DNA from: DASUAO01 sp035763745
GTDB taxonomy: Bacteria > Actinomycetota > Acidimicrobiia > IMCC26256 > PALSA-555
NCBI GenBank assembly: GCA_035763745.1
Contig: DASUAO010000057.1
Coordinates: 1 to 64,000, forward strand
Length of the DNA: 64,000 nucleotides
Direction: 5' to 3'
Positions 50,842-59,562 of the stretch are shown here, piece by piece; positions within the stretch are counted from its first letter, which is position 1, and each line of letters starts with the position of its first letter. The notes under the pieces are model-generated. The model was not told the DNA's origin. It searched no databases and saw only the letters and a list, made by a program, of their open reading frames with translations. Made by a program: the position numbers and the translations under genes.

Positions 50842-51462
50842 GTGCCCCGACTGCGTCAGGTCCCACGCTCCGAAGCTGCGCCCTCGGTGCTCCCGCTCTA
50901 CGACCTCCTCTTCGGCCCCGACCGCGACCCGGTCGGCGATCCCGGCACCGCGACCGGTGCCCCCGGCGACTGGTGGACGGTCTTCGCGCTCGTCCCCGAC
51001 GTGTTCGACCACGCGGTCGGCGGGTTCGCTCTCTACCAGAGCCCCACCCGATCACTGGACCCGCAGCTGCGAGAGCTCGGGCAGACGCGCGTGGGCTGGG
51101 CCCGAGCGAGCCAGTTCGTGTTCTCGCAGCACTGCAAGTCCTGCCGGACCGCGGGGATCAGCGAGGAGAAGATCGCCGCGATCCCGTCGTGGTCCGTGGC
51201 GACCTGCTTCACTCCGATCGAGCGCGCGGTCCTCGCCTACACCGATGCGCTCGTGTACGACGGCGGACGCGTCGCCGACGACACCTTCGCGGCGTTGCGG
51301 TCCGAGCTCTCCGACGAGCAGATCCTCGAGCTCACCTACATCACTGCGCTGTACGACATGCACGCGGTGATGTCGCGCGCGCTCCGCACCGAGTTCGACG
51401 ATCGCGACGAGCCGATCGTCGAGATCCCGGCGCCCGGTGACGACCAGACCTTCCGGGTCTGA
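50842..51462 (+). CDS. Carboxymuconolactone-decarboxylase / AhpD-like protein
   Basis: The 206-residue protein has an AhpD-like fold. It carries the redox CxxC in FVFSQHCKSCRTAGI, followed by the helix FTPIERAVLAYTDALVYDGG, the usual CMD signature (E-RAVLAYTDAL). AhpD-type proteins reduce thiol peroxidases; this CxxC version lacks the classical upstream Glu, so function is uncertain. AGGAGGTCACC precedes GTG 50842. It follows gpgS by 30 bp but has no obvious link to sugar metabolism. Confidence 0.82.
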   Translation: MPRLRQVPRSEAAPSVLPLYDLLFGPDRDPVGDPGTATGAPGDWWTVFALVPDVFDHAVGGFALYQSPTRSLDPQLRELGQTRVGWARASQFVFSQHCKSCRTAGISEEKIAAIPSWSVATCFTPIERAVLAYTDALVYDGGRVADDTFAALRSELSDEQILELTYITALYDMHAVMSRALRTEFDDRDEPIVEIPAPGDDQTFRV

Positions 51463-51468
51463 CCTCAC

Positions 51469-52488
51469 TCAGCCGAGCGTGGTGCGGCCAGCCTCGAGGG
51501 CAGCCTCCTCGATGAGCAGCTCGGCCTTCGCGAAGGCCTCGCCCGCCTGCCATACACGGTCGACGAGGGGGTACGCCTTCGCGCCGGTCACGCTCAGCTC
51601 GTCGAGCCCGTCCTCGGTGGCCTGCCCACAGACCACGGCTCGGTGCTCGATCCCCAGCTCACCGGCCCACTCGAGCACGCCGCCGACGACCTTGCCCTCG
51701 AAGCTCGTCGCGTCGAGACGGCCCTCGCCGGTGACCACCAGGTCGACCCCGCCGAGCGCGTCCTCGAGCCCGGCCGCCACGGCGACGATCTCGAACCCGG
51801 GTTCGAGGCGGGCACCGATCGCCGCGAGCCCGCCCGCGAGGCCCCCGGCGGCTCCACCACCGTCGAGCCCGGTGACGTCGACACCCGTGCGCTGCTCGTA
51901 GGTGGCAGCGACGCTCACGAGCCGCCGGGTGAGCAGCTCGACCTCGGCGTCACCAGCCCCCTTCTGCGGCCCGTACACACGCGCGCAGTCGAGGAACGCA
52001 GTGTCGACATCGCACGCGACGGTCACCTCGATCCCGCCGAGCGACCACCCGAGCGCCTCGACGGCGGCCAGGCCGCCGTCCGTGGAGGCCGAGCCACCGA
52101 CCCCGACGAGGATGCGTCGTGCTCCGCTGCGCCGTGCGGCGGCGATGAGCTCGCCCGTGCCTCGCGTCGACGCGCGGAGCGGGTCCTTACGCTCGATGAG
52201 CGCCAACCCGCTTGCGCGCGCCATCTCGATCACTGCCGTCCCGTCGGGAAGGACGCCGTATTCGGCGTCGACGGGCTCACCGAGTGGTCCGGTGACGCGA
52301 GCGACCCGGCGTGACCCACCTCGTGCGCTCAGCAGCGCGTCGAGCGTCCCCTCGCCACCGTCGGCCAGCGGGATCTCGGCGACCGGATCGAAGCCCGCCC
52401 GGCGGAGGCCACGGGCGATCGCCGCCGCGGCCCGGGCTGCCGACAGGGAGCCCTTGAACTTGTCAGGACACGCGATCGCGGAAGGCAC
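51469..52488 (-). CDS. glxK: Glycerate kinase (GK-II, GlxK/GarK family)
   Basis: Class-II glycerate kinase phosphorylates glycerate to 2-phosphoglycerate. The 339-residue protein starts CPDKFKGSLSAARAAAAIARG, with PLADGGEGTLDAL, GVGGSASTDGGLAAVEALGW and VVTGEGRLDATSFEGKVVGGV, the family hallmarks. It is somewhat shorter than the usual 370-380 residues, missing part of the central region. Convergent with the AhpD-like gene. Its place beside gpgS suggests it could recover glycerate from glucosylglycerate breakdown. Confidence 0.9.
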   Translation of the reverse strand: MPSAIACPDKFKGSLSAARAAAAIARGLRRAGFDPVAEIPLADGGEGTLDALLSARGGSRRVARVTGPLGEPVDAEYGVLPDGTAVIEMARASGLALIERKDPLRASTRGTGELIAAARRSGARRILVGVGGSASTDGGLAAVEALGWSLGGIEVTVACDVDTAFLDCARVYGPQKGAGDAEVELLTRRLVSVAATYEQRTGVDVTGLDGGGAAGGLAGGLAAIGARLEPGFEIVAVAAGLEDALGGVDLVVTGEGRLDATSFEGKVVGGVLEWAGELGIEHRAVVCGQATEDGLDELSVTGAKAYPLVDRVWQAGEAFAKAELLIEEAALEAGRTTLG

Positions 52489-52565
52489 GGGGAATAGATT
52501 GGCCGCGATGACCCAGCACCTGCCCGCGAGGCCAGTCGCTGCCTCGCAGAGGGGGACCTGACACC

Positions 52566-53888
52566 GTGCTCGAACGCGTCCCCCTGCTCGAGAAGGACCT
52601 CGCCGACTACGCCGCGGTCGTCGGCGACGACGTCATCGAGGAGGTTCGCGCGCTCGCCGAGCCGTTGCGCGGCGCGCGCGTCCTGCACATCAATGCCACG
52701 GCCTACGGCGGTGGGGTCGCCGAGCTGCTCGCGACCCACGTACCGCTCCAGCGCAACCTCGGCCTCGAGGCCGAGTGGCAGGTCATGCACGGCAGCGACG
52801 AGTTCTTCGAGGTCACCAAGCAGGTCCACAACGGCCTGCAGGGCGCCGAGATCGACTGGACCCCGGCGATGCAACGGACCTACCTCGAGCGCGTGCTCGA
52901 GAACTCCCTCGCGCTCGAGAACGGCTGGGACTTCGTCGTCGTCCACGATCCGCAGCCGGCGGCCTTGCTCAGCTTCTTGCGCGACTCCGCGTTCGCGTAC
53001 TCGGACACCCGATGGATCTGGCGCTGCCACATCGACCTCACGGCTGCGAACCCCACGGTCTGGGAGTTCTTCCGGCCGTTCGTCGAGCAACACGACGCGT
53101 CGGTCTGGACGATGCCCCAGTTCGTCCCCCAGTCGTTGCACATGGACCGCGTCGTGCATGCGCCGCCGTGCATCGATCCGCTCTCGGTGAAGAACCTCGA
53201 TCTCCCAACGCCGTTCTGCATCGAGATCGTGAAGCAGTACGGCATCGACCCGAATCGACCCATCGTCTGCCAGGTGAGCCGCTTCGATCCGTGGAAGGAC
53301 CCGCTCGGGGTCGTGGCGGCGTTCCGGGTCGTGCGCGAGCAGATCCCCGACGCCCAGCTCGTCCTCGCCGGCTCGATGGCCACCGACGATCCCGAGGGGT
53401 TCCGGGTCTGGGAGGAGATCGAACAGGCACGCGCCGGCGACAAGGACATCCACCTCCTGTCGAACCTGCACCAGGTCGGGGCGGTCCAGATCAACGCGTT
53501 CCAGCGCATGGCGAGCGTCATGGTCCAGAAGTCCCTCCGGGAGGGCTTCGGCCTCACCGTGAGCGAGGCGCTCTGGAAGGGACGGCCCGTCGTCGGTGGC
53601 CGGACCGGCGGCATCACACTCCAGATTCGCGATGGTGAGGACGGATACCTCGTCGATTCCGTGGAGGAGTGTGCGTACCGCATCATCGACCTCCTCGCCG
53701 ATCCGATCGGCGCCGAGGAGATGGGCGCGAAGGGCCGCGAGTACGTGCGCGGCAACTTCCTCTCGACCCGCGAGCTCGTCGACTGGTTCCAGCTGTTCAC
53801 TGCTCTGCGGACCGGCCCCCCTCACGGCGGTCAGCGGTCCACGAGCGACGGAGCCACTCCCGATGCTTGGAGCGCCGGGAGCACATGA
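52566..53888 (+). CDS. GT4 glycosyltransferase, trehalose-synthase (TreT)-like
   Basis: The 440-residue protein resembles TreT, which makes trehalose from NDP-glucose and glucose. Landmarks are VLHINATAYGGGVAELLATHVPL, FVVVHDPQPAALL, the donor-binding QVSRFDPWKDPLGVV, and SLREGFGLTVSEALWKGRPVVGGRTGG (the E-x7-E GT4 block). GAGGGGGA precedes GTG 52566. It is translationally coupled (ATGA) to a GT20 gene. Confidence 0.87.
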   Translation: MLERVPLLEKDLADYAAVVGDDVIEEVRALAEPLRGARVLHINATAYGGGVAELLATHVPLQRNLGLEAEWQVMHGSDEFFEVTKQVHNGLQGAEIDWTPAMQRTYLERVLENSLALENGWDFVVVHDPQPAALLSFLRDSAFAYSDTRWIWRCHIDLTAANPTVWEFFRPFVEQHDASVWTMPQFVPQSLHMDRVVHAPPCIDPLSVKNLDLPTPFCIEIVKQYGIDPNRPIVCQVSRFDPWKDPLGVVAAFRVVREQIPDAQLVLAGSMATDDPEGFRVWEEIEQARAGDKDIHLLSNLHQVGAVQINAFQRMASVMVQKSLREGFGLTVSEALWKGRPVVGGRTGGITLQIRDGEDGYLVDSVEECAYRIIDLLADPIGAEEMGAKGREYVRGNFLSTRELVDWFQLFTALRTGPPHGGQRSTSDGATPDAWSAGST

Positions 53889-55270
53889 CCGTCGTCGTCT
53901 CGAACCGGGGTCCGTACCGGTTCGTCGCGCGGCCCGATGGCGGCTTCGACACGAGGCTCGGTGCCGGCGGGGTCGCCTCGTCGCTCGGGCCCCTCCTGAC
54001 CTCGGGCGCAGCCGGAGCCGACACCGCGTGGATCGCGGCAGCCGTCGACGACGACGACCGGCGCGCCGTCGACGCGGGAGCAGTCAGCGCTCCCGGCGTG
54101 GCGCTCACGCTCCTGGCGTTCGAGGAACAGCGCTACCGGCAGTACTACGACGTCATCTCGAACGGGGTGCTCTGGTTCCTCCATCACGGCCTGTTCGACC
54201 TCCCACGACGACCGCGGTTCGATCGTCGGTTCCGGGAGGCGTGGGACGGCTACGTCGGGGTGAACCAGGACTTCGTCGACGCGACGGTGGCGGTGGCCGA
54301 CGACGGTGACGTCGTCCTCGTCCAGGACTACCAGCTCGCGCTGGTCCCCGGGATGCTCACGGCGGCCCGGCCCGACCTCCGGGTCGTCCACTTCACCCAC
54401 ACCCCGTTCTGCGGGCCGAGCTCGGTGCGGGTGCTGCCCGACGACGTCGGCCGGGCGATCTGCGGATCCATGACATCGGTTCCGTGTGGGTTCCACTCGG
54501 AACGTTGGGCCCGGGCGTACGCGGCGTCCGCGCGCGAGGTGCTCGGGTCGGGACACGACGTCCCGACCTTCGTCGCCTCGCTCGGTCCCGATCTCGGAGC
54601 GCTCACCGCGGTCGCGGGGTCCGGGGAGGCGCGGTCCGCCGGTGCCGCCCTCGACGAGATGCTGGGTGAACGCGCCTTGCTGCTGCGCGTCGACCGCGTC
54701 GACCCGTCGAAGAACATCGTGCGCGGGTTCGCCGCATTCGACCTCGCGCTCGACGAGTACCCGGACCTGCGCGAGCGGGTCGTGTTCGTCGCGCGGTTGA
54801 ACGCATCCCGCGAGACCATGCCCGAGTACCTCGGGTACCGCAACGAGATCGAGCAGGCCGCCGCCCAGGTGAACGACCGTTGGTCCACGAGCGACTGGGT
54901 GCCGGTCGTCCTCGACACCCGAGACGACTTCCCGAGCACCGTCGCCGCCCTCGCCCGGTACGACGCGTTGCTGGTGAACCCCGTCCGCGACGGTCTCAAC
55001 CTCGTGGCCAAAGAGGGCCCTCTGCTCAACGCGCGGGACGGGATCCTCTGCCTGTCGCCGCAGGCCGGCGCGTTCGACGAGCTCGGATCAGCGGCCGTCG
55101 CGACCCATCCGTACGACCTCCAGCAGACCGCGGCCGCGATCCACGCCGCGTTGACGATGTCGGGAGCAGAGCGGCAGACCCGCGCGGCGCGGCTGCGCGC
55201 GCTCGCATCGGCGCGGACGCCCCAGGACTGGCTCGACGATCAGCTCCGTGTGGCGAACGCGGTGCGGTGA
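53885..55270 (+). CDS. otsA: Trehalose-6-phosphate synthase-like GT20 glycosyltransferase
   Basis: OtsA-type enzymes transfer glucose from a nucleotide sugar to glucose-6-phosphate. In this 461-residue protein I can match most catalytic positions: VVVSNRGP, GAGGVASSLGPL, YYDVISNGVLWFLHH, VLVQDYQLALVPG (Asp kept; the usual His after Tyr is Gln), HTPFCGPS, RVDRVDPSKN and NPVRDGLNLVAKE. The His-to-Gln change and the overall divergence leave room for a different acceptor. No trehalose-phosphatase gene is linked. ATG 53885 overlaps the GT4 stop. Confidence 0.87.
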   Translation: MTVVVSNRGPYRFVARPDGGFDTRLGAGGVASSLGPLLTSGAAGADTAWIAAAVDDDDRRAVDAGAVSAPGVALTLLAFEEQRYRQYYDVISNGVLWFLHHGLFDLPRRPRFDRRFREAWDGYVGVNQDFVDATVAVADDGDVVLVQDYQLALVPGMLTAARPDLRVVHFTHTPFCGPSSVRVLPDDVGRAICGSMTSVPCGFHSERWARAYAASAREVLGSGHDVPTFVASLGPDLGALTAVAGSGEARSAGAALDEMLGERALLLRVDRVDPSKNIVRGFAAFDLALDEYPDLRERVVFVARLNASRETMPEYLGYRNEIEQAAAQVNDRWSTSDWVPVVLDTRDDFPSTVAALARYDALLVNPVRDGLNLVAKEGPLLNARDGILCLSPQAGAFDELGSAAVATHPYDLQQTAAAIHAALTMSGAERQTRAARLRALASARTPQDWLDDQLRVANAVR

Positions 55271-55274
55271 AGGC

Positions 55275-55763
55275 TTACTGGCCGCGCGTCGCGATGCAGC
55301 TCGAGCTCTCCGCTCCCGCCGGGACCGGGGTCGGATAGGCAGCGACGATCGCTCCGGAGCCGATGGCCGCTGCGAGCGCCTCGGCCTCGGTCTCGAACCC
55401 CGCGACGCACGCCACCGTCGTGCCGGCCTGGATCGCCGCGTCCCCGGTGCCCGTGATCGCGTACCCGAGACCGCGCAGCTCGTTCGCGAGGGTCGCCGCG
55501 GCCTGGTTGACCCCGGACCCGTTCTGCACGAACACCGTGACCTCGGCTGCCGGGCGCCCGGCCACGGTCGTCGTGGTGGTCGAGGACTCCTTGGTGTCGG
55601 ACGTCTGCGACGTCACGCCGACGCCACCGCCTCCGCCACCCTTGTCGACCACTTGGAGCAGGACCACGCCGATCACGACGGCGATCCCGATGAGGATCGC
55701 GCCACGCGCTGCCGCGCGGAGGAACAGGTCGGCGGCGCTGCGCCGGTGGGCCCGCACCATCAT
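55275..55763 (-). CDS. LytR_C-domain membrane protein, VirR-like
   Basis: The 162-residue protein has one N-terminal membrane helix (GAILIGIAVVIGVVLLQVV), a Gly/Thr/Ser linker and a LytR C-terminal domain (VTVFVQNGSGVNQAAATLANELRGLGYAIT). It directly follows a DUF3263 gene, the same pair as Rv0430-Rv0431 (VirR) of M. tuberculosis, where the protein affects the cell envelope and vesicle release. The start is ATG 55763; a TTG at 55775 overlapping the DUF3263 stop is an alternative. Confidence 0.82.
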   Translation of the reverse strand: MMVRAHRRSAADLFLRAAARGAILIGIAVVIGVVLLQVVDKGGGGGGVGVTSQTSDTKESSTTTTTVAGRPAAEVTVFVQNGSGVNQAAATLANELRGLGYAITGTGDAAIQAGTTVACVAGFETEAEALAAAIGSGAIVAAYPTPVPAGAESSSCIATRGQ

Positions 55764-55771
55764 CGCGGCGG

Positions 55772-56029
55772 TCAACGGGACCCCGGATCGGCCCGTCGTC
55801 CCTCGTAGCGCGCTCGACGCCGGAGGTCGCGATCGCGACGGAGGCGCCGCACCGTGAGCGGGTCGTACTCGAGGGCAGCAGGCAGATCGGTGAGCTCGGC
55901 CAAGCGCGAATAGTAGCGACTGGTCGACAGGTCGAGCCGCGCGCGGATCTGGCGTGCCTTCGGTGGCGGCATGCACCACCACGCACGTTCGAAGTCGAGG
56001 ATGGCGCGATCGCGCGCCGAGAGCTCCAT
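55772..56029 (-). CDS. DUF3263 protein
   Basis: The 85-residue protein carries the DUF3263 signature almost in full: LSARDRAILDFERAWWCMPP, then LDLSTSRYYSRLAELTDLPAALEYDPLTVRRLRRDRDLRRRAR. It looks like a small helix-turn-helix protein; the function is unknown. I chose ATG 56029, which gives the usual family length; an AATACT -10-like box lies 13 bases upstream, fitting a short leader. An ATG at 56110 would add 27 unrelated residues. Confidence 0.82.
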   Translation of the reverse strand: MELSARDRAILDFERAWWCMPPPKARQIRARLDLSTSRYYSRLAELTDLPAALEYDPLTVRRLRRDRDLRRRARYEGRRADPGSR

Positions 56030-56134
56030 CTGGGCGACGAGTATTGCCGCAGAACCCCCGAAATCCGCGGATAGCGCGCCGCGGCGGGTGGTCATCCGTT
56101 GCATCGTCACGGTGTGCGGTCGCAGTCGGTCGAG

Positions 56135-56207
56135 AGCCGGGTGTCGGACTCGAACCGACGACTTCCGCTTTACAAGAGCGGTGCTCTACCAGCTGAGCTA
56201 ACCCGGC
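56135..56207 (-). tRNA. trnT: tRNA-Thr (anticodon TGT)
   Basis: The minus strand folds as a full cloverleaf: acceptor GCCGGGT/ACCCGGC, D-arm region TAGCTCAGCTGGTAGAGC, anticodon loop CTTGTAA with TGT, and T-arm region GTCGGTTCGAGTCCGAC. The discriminator is T and CCA is not encoded. It stands 13 bp after the rlmB end. Confidence 0.97.
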
Positions 56208-56219
56208 GTGCGTTCCAGG

Positions 56220-56996
56220 CTACTGGTGGCGCAACCGCGCGACCTCGGAGCACGCGATCGCCGCGGCCGCGGCGACGTTCAGCGACTCGATCTTGCCGTA
56301 CATGGGGATCGATGCGAGCACGTCACAGCGTTCACGGACGAGGCGGGACAGGCCGCTGCCCTCCGCGCCGAACACGAGCACGATCGGAGCGTCGGCGACC
56401 TTGAGATCCGCGACCGAGGTGGTGGAGTCCGCGTCGATCCCCACGCTCCACACATCGGATCGCGTCATCTCGTCGAGTGCGCCGGCGATGCCCGCGACAG
56501 AGGAGACGCGAAGGTGCTCGACCGCGCCCGCGGCGGCCTTCACCGCGGCGGGACTCAGCGGTGCGCTCCGGTGGCGCGGCAGGAGCGCCCCGGTCGCCCC
56601 GGCCACCTCGGCCGTCCGCAGGATCGCGCCGAGGTTGCGCGGGTCGGTGATCCCGTCGAACGCGACGAGGAACGCGTCGGGCTCTGCGCACAGATCCGCG
56701 AGGGGAGTCGAGGCGACGGGTGCGGCCAGCGCGACGACCCCTTGGTGCGTCTCGATCTGCGCCTCCCTGGCGATGCGCGCACCGTCCACGATCCGGACCG
56801 GGACATCGGCACGTGCCGCCAGCTCGACGATCTCGTCGACGACATCGCTCCGGTCGCGCTCGCGTGCGAGGAGCACGTGGCGGACCGCTCGGCGACCCGA
56901 GAGCAACAGCTCACGGACCGCTCGTCGGCCGGGGACGATCTCTCCACCGAGGTCGTCGCCTCCGCGACGCGGCCCGCGCGTCTCGGCGCGACTCAC
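56220..56996 (-). CDS. rlmB: 23S rRNA 2'-O-methyltransferase RlmB/TrmH family
   Basis: SPOUT-class methyltransferase of 258 residues. It has an N-terminal substrate-binding domain (GRRAVRELLLSGRRAVRHVLL), and then the knotted SAM-binding domain with FDGITDPRNLGAILRTAEV, VFGAEGSGLSRLV and IPMYGKIESLNVAAAAAI. RlmB methylates G2251 of 23S rRNA in E. coli; other members act on tRNA, so the exact base is inferred. GTG 56996 overlaps the cysS stop (GTGA). The cysS-rlmB order is the same as in mycobacteria. Confidence 0.92.
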   Translation of the reverse strand: MSRAETRGPRRGGDDLGGEIVPGRRAVRELLLSGRRAVRHVLLARERDRSDVVDEIVELAARADVPVRIVDGARIAREAQIETHQGVVALAAPVASTPLADLCAEPDAFLVAFDGITDPRNLGAILRTAEVAGATGALLPRHRSAPLSPAAVKAAAGAVEHLRVSSVAGIAGALDEMTRSDVWSVGIDADSTTSVADLKVADAPIVLVFGAEGSGLSRLVRERCDVLASIPMYGKIESLNVAAAAAIACSEVARLRHQ

Positions 56997-58366
56997 GTCC
57001 GGTGCCAGGTAGTGCCGCCGGCACCGTCCTCCAGGACGATCCCCCGGCCGGCGAGGTCGTCGCGGATCGCGTCCGCCGCTGCGAAGTCGCGACGCGCCCT
57101 GGCGTCGTCGCGTTCGGCGATCAGCATCTCCACGTCGACGTCGGCTTCCCACGCCGTGCCGACTCCGAAGCCGAGCACGCCCGCGAGCTCGACGACCGCC
57201 GCGACGAGCGCTCCCGCGCCCTCGGCGTCCCCCGCGTCGATCGCGACGTTGGCGGCGGCGGCGGCCTCGAAGATCGCGGCCAGCGCGCCCGGCGTGCCGA
57301 AGTCGTCGTCCATCGAGGCGACGAACGCGGCCCTCGTGGCCGCGTCGATCGGGGACCCCGACCAGGCGATCCCCGCCGCGTCGGCACGACGGACCACCGC
57401 GTCCCACCGGGCGATGCCGGACTCGGCCGCGGTCAGCTCGGGATCGCCGAGCTCGGTCGCGCGGCGGTAGTGCGTCTGGAGCGCCGCCAGGCGGAACGCC
57501 CGCGCCCCGTGCGCGTCGAGCGCCTCGGCAAGGGTGTGGAAGTTGCCCAGCGACTTCGACATCTTCTCGCCGCCGATCTCGACCATCCCCGAGTGCATCC
57601 AGTGGCGCGCGAACCGGCGACCGGCCGCCTCGGCCTGCACACGTTCGTTCTCGTTGTGGGGGAACACGAGGTCGTCGCCGGCACCGTGGAGATCGAACCC
57701 CTCCCCGAGCAGGCCCAGGGCCATCGCGGAGCACTCGATGTGCCATCCCGGACGCCCCGGCCCCCACGGGGACTCCCAGGTCGGCTCGCCCGGCTTGGCG
57801 GCCTTCCAGAGCGCGAAGTCGATCGGGCTGCGCTTGGTCTCGTCGACGTCGACCCGCGCGCCTGCGGACTCGAGCAGCTGCTCGACCGACCGGTGCGAGA
57901 GCGCGCCATAGGTCGCGAACGACGCCACGTCGAAGTACACGCCCTGACCGTCGACCACGTACGCATGGCCCGCCCCGACCAGCGTCCCGATCAGATCGAG
58001 CATCTCGGTGATGTACTCCGTTGCACGGGGCATGACGTCGGGGCGCATCACGCCCAACCGGTCGAGCTGCTCCCAGTACGCCACCTCGTTCTGCTGCGCG
58101 ACCTCCGATGCCGACGTGCCCTGCTCGGCGGCGCGGGCGATGATCTTGTCCTCGATGTCGGTGATGTTCGTCACGTAGCGGACGGCTAGTCCGCTCCACA
58201 TCAGGTAACGACGGATCGCGTCGTACACGAGTGCGGTGCGCCCATGACCCACGTGGGGGACGTCGTACACCGTCGGTCCGCACACGTAGATCGTGATCGT
58301 CCCGGGATCGCGGAGATCCAGCTCGACCTTGTCGCGCTGCAGCGTGTCGTGGATGCGGATGCTCAC
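56993..58366 (-). CDS. cysS: Cysteinyl-tRNA synthetase CysS
   Basis: Class-I tRNA synthetase of 457 residues. Visible motifs: VCGPTVYDVPHVGHGRTALVYD with the HIGH-type HVGHGR and a zinc Cys, the second zinc site in WHIECSAMALGLLG, and EKMSKSLGN (KMSKS). The length agrees with CysS and not with the shorter mycothiol ligase MshC. GTG 58366 is set by leaderless TAGCCT six bases upstream, so cysS-rlmB can be transcribed apart from ispD-ispF. Confidence 0.96.
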   Translation of the reverse strand: MSIRIHDTLQRDKVELDLRDPGTITIYVCGPTVYDVPHVGHGRTALVYDAIRRYLMWSGLAVRYVTNITDIEDKIIARAAEQGTSASEVAQQNEVAYWEQLDRLGVMRPDVMPRATEYITEMLDLIGTLVGAGHAYVVDGQGVYFDVASFATYGALSHRSVEQLLESAGARVDVDETKRSPIDFALWKAAKPGEPTWESPWGPGRPGWHIECSAMALGLLGEGFDLHGAGDDLVFPHNENERVQAEAAGRRFARHWMHSGMVEIGGEKMSKSLGNFHTLAEALDAHGARAFRLAALQTHYRRATELGDPELTAAESGIARWDAVVRRADAAGIAWSGSPIDAATRAAFVASMDDDFGTPGALAAIFEAAAAANVAIDAGDAEGAGALVAAVVELAGVLGFGVGTAWEADVDVEMLIAERDDARARRDFAAADAIRDDLAGRGIVLEDGAGGTTWHRT

Positions 58367-58372
58367 GTCATC

Positions 58373-58378
58373 AGGCTA
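58373..58378 (-). promoter_or_regulatory. Leaderless -10 box TAGCCT before cysS
   Basis: TAGCCT on the minus strand, six bases, then GTG 58366: the same arrangement as before hemQ and the MBL gene. Confidence 0.55.
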
Positions 58379-58422
58379 CGCAGCGGCGCGCGCACTCCGG
58401 GAGTGGATTGGCCCCGCCGGGA

Positions 58423-58893
58423 TCACGGGACGAGGAGGAGCGCGACGGCCCACGCTGCGATGCCCTCACCCCGCCCGACCGCGCCGACCCCCTCGGTTCG
58501 CTTGGGCTTGACCGAGACCGGCCCGCTGACGGCATCGGTGAGCAGCGTCGCCATCGCAGGCACGTGGGGGCCGAGTCGCGGTACCTCGGCGGCGACGACC
58601 ACGTCCACGTTGGCGACCGCCCACCCGGCCGCATGCACGCGGCCCACGACATCGGTGAGCAGCCCGATCGACGAGGCGTCGCGATGCGCCGGGTCGGACG
58701 CTGGGAAGAGCGTCCCGAGGTCGGGGAGCCCGGCCGCGCCCAGGAGCGCATCGGCGACGGCGTGCGCGACGACGTCGGCATCGGAGTGCCCTTCCAGCCC
58801 GGGACCCTCCGGGATGACGACCCCTCCGAGCACGAGGGGACCCGCGCCACCGAAGGCGTGCACGTCGAAGCCGAGACCGACGCGGACGTTCAT
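58423..58893 (-). CDS. ispF: 2-C-methyl-D-erythritol 2,4-cyclodiphosphate synthase IspF
   Basis: IspF makes MEcPP in the MEP isoprenoid pathway. The 156-residue protein starts VRVGLGFDVHAF with the zinc-binding DxH, then GHSDADVVAHAVADALLGAA and LPDLGTLFP. The C-terminal substrate loop is KPKRTEGVGAVGRGEGIAA (usual form T-TE-LGF-GR-EGIA). It overlaps ispD by ATGA; in some bacteria the two are fused. Confidence 0.96.
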   Translation of the reverse strand: MNVRVGLGFDVHAFGGAGPLVLGGVVIPEGPGLEGHSDADVVAHAVADALLGAAGLPDLGTLFPASDPAHRDASSIGLLTDVVGRVHAAGWAVANVDVVVAAEVPRLGPHVPAMATLLTDAVSGPVSVKPKRTEGVGAVGRGEGIAAWAVALLLVP

Positions 58894-59546
58894 CGGGCGT
58901 CCGCGCGCATCAACGACTCCACGATGTGGAGATCGGCCACATCGGTGACCTTCACGTTGCGTCGGTCCCCGGGGACCACCACGACCGTCCCGCCGCTCGC
59001 CTCGATCAGCGCGGCATCGTCGGTCGCCTCGGCACCCCCGGCGTGCGCGGCCCGCAGCGCCGTGACCCGGAACGCCTGCGGCGTCTGGACGGTGACCAGC
59101 TCGGATCGGTCGAGGGTCTCCACCGCGCGGTCGCCCGACACGCGCTTCACCGTGTCGTTGATGGGGAGGGCCGGAACCGCGGCATCCGCACCGGCACGAA
59201 CGGTGTCGATCACCAGCTCGAAGAGCTCCGGGGGAGCGAGCGGGCGCGCTGCGTCGTGCACCGTGACGATCTCCACGTCGGCGGGCACCTCGTCGAGCCC
59301 GGCCCGCACGGAGGCGGAGCGGGAGGCACCACCGACGGCGGTCGCCGCGACCGCGGGACCGTCCCACGCGCGGTCGCCGGGGAGGACGACCACCACGACG
59401 TCGCACACGGCCGACGCGGCGGCGACAGCGAGGTCGACCAGCCGGCTCGACCCCACGGTGAGGAACTGCTTCGGGGCGCCGAAGCGCTCGCCTCGCCCAC
59501 CGGCGACGACGACCGCAGCCGTTCGGGGCCGGGCGGCGGGGGCCAT
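58890..59546 (-). CDS. ispD: 2-C-methyl-D-erythritol 4-phosphate cytidylyltransferase IspD
   Basis: IspD activates MEP with CTP in the same pathway. The 218-residue protein has AVVVAGGRGERFGAPKQFL (CTP-binding loop with Arg and Lys), SVRAGLDEV, VHDAARPL, and the later TDDAALIEASGG and VPGDRRNVKVT blocks. It lies between carD (16 bp upstream) and ispF (overlap), the arrangement found in many actinobacteria. Confidence 0.95.
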   Translation of the reverse strand: MAPAARPRTAAVVVAGGRGERFGAPKQFLTVGSSRLVDLAVAAASAVCDVVVVVLPGDRAWDGPAVAATAVGGASRSASVRAGLDEVPADVEIVTVHDAARPLAPPELFELVIDTVRAGADAAVPALPINDTVKRVSGDRAVETLDRSELVTVQTPQAFRVTALRAAHAGGAEATDDAALIEASGGTVVVVPGDRRNVKVTDVADLHIVESLMRADAR

Positions 59547-59562
59547 CGCTCGGTCGCCGGCC

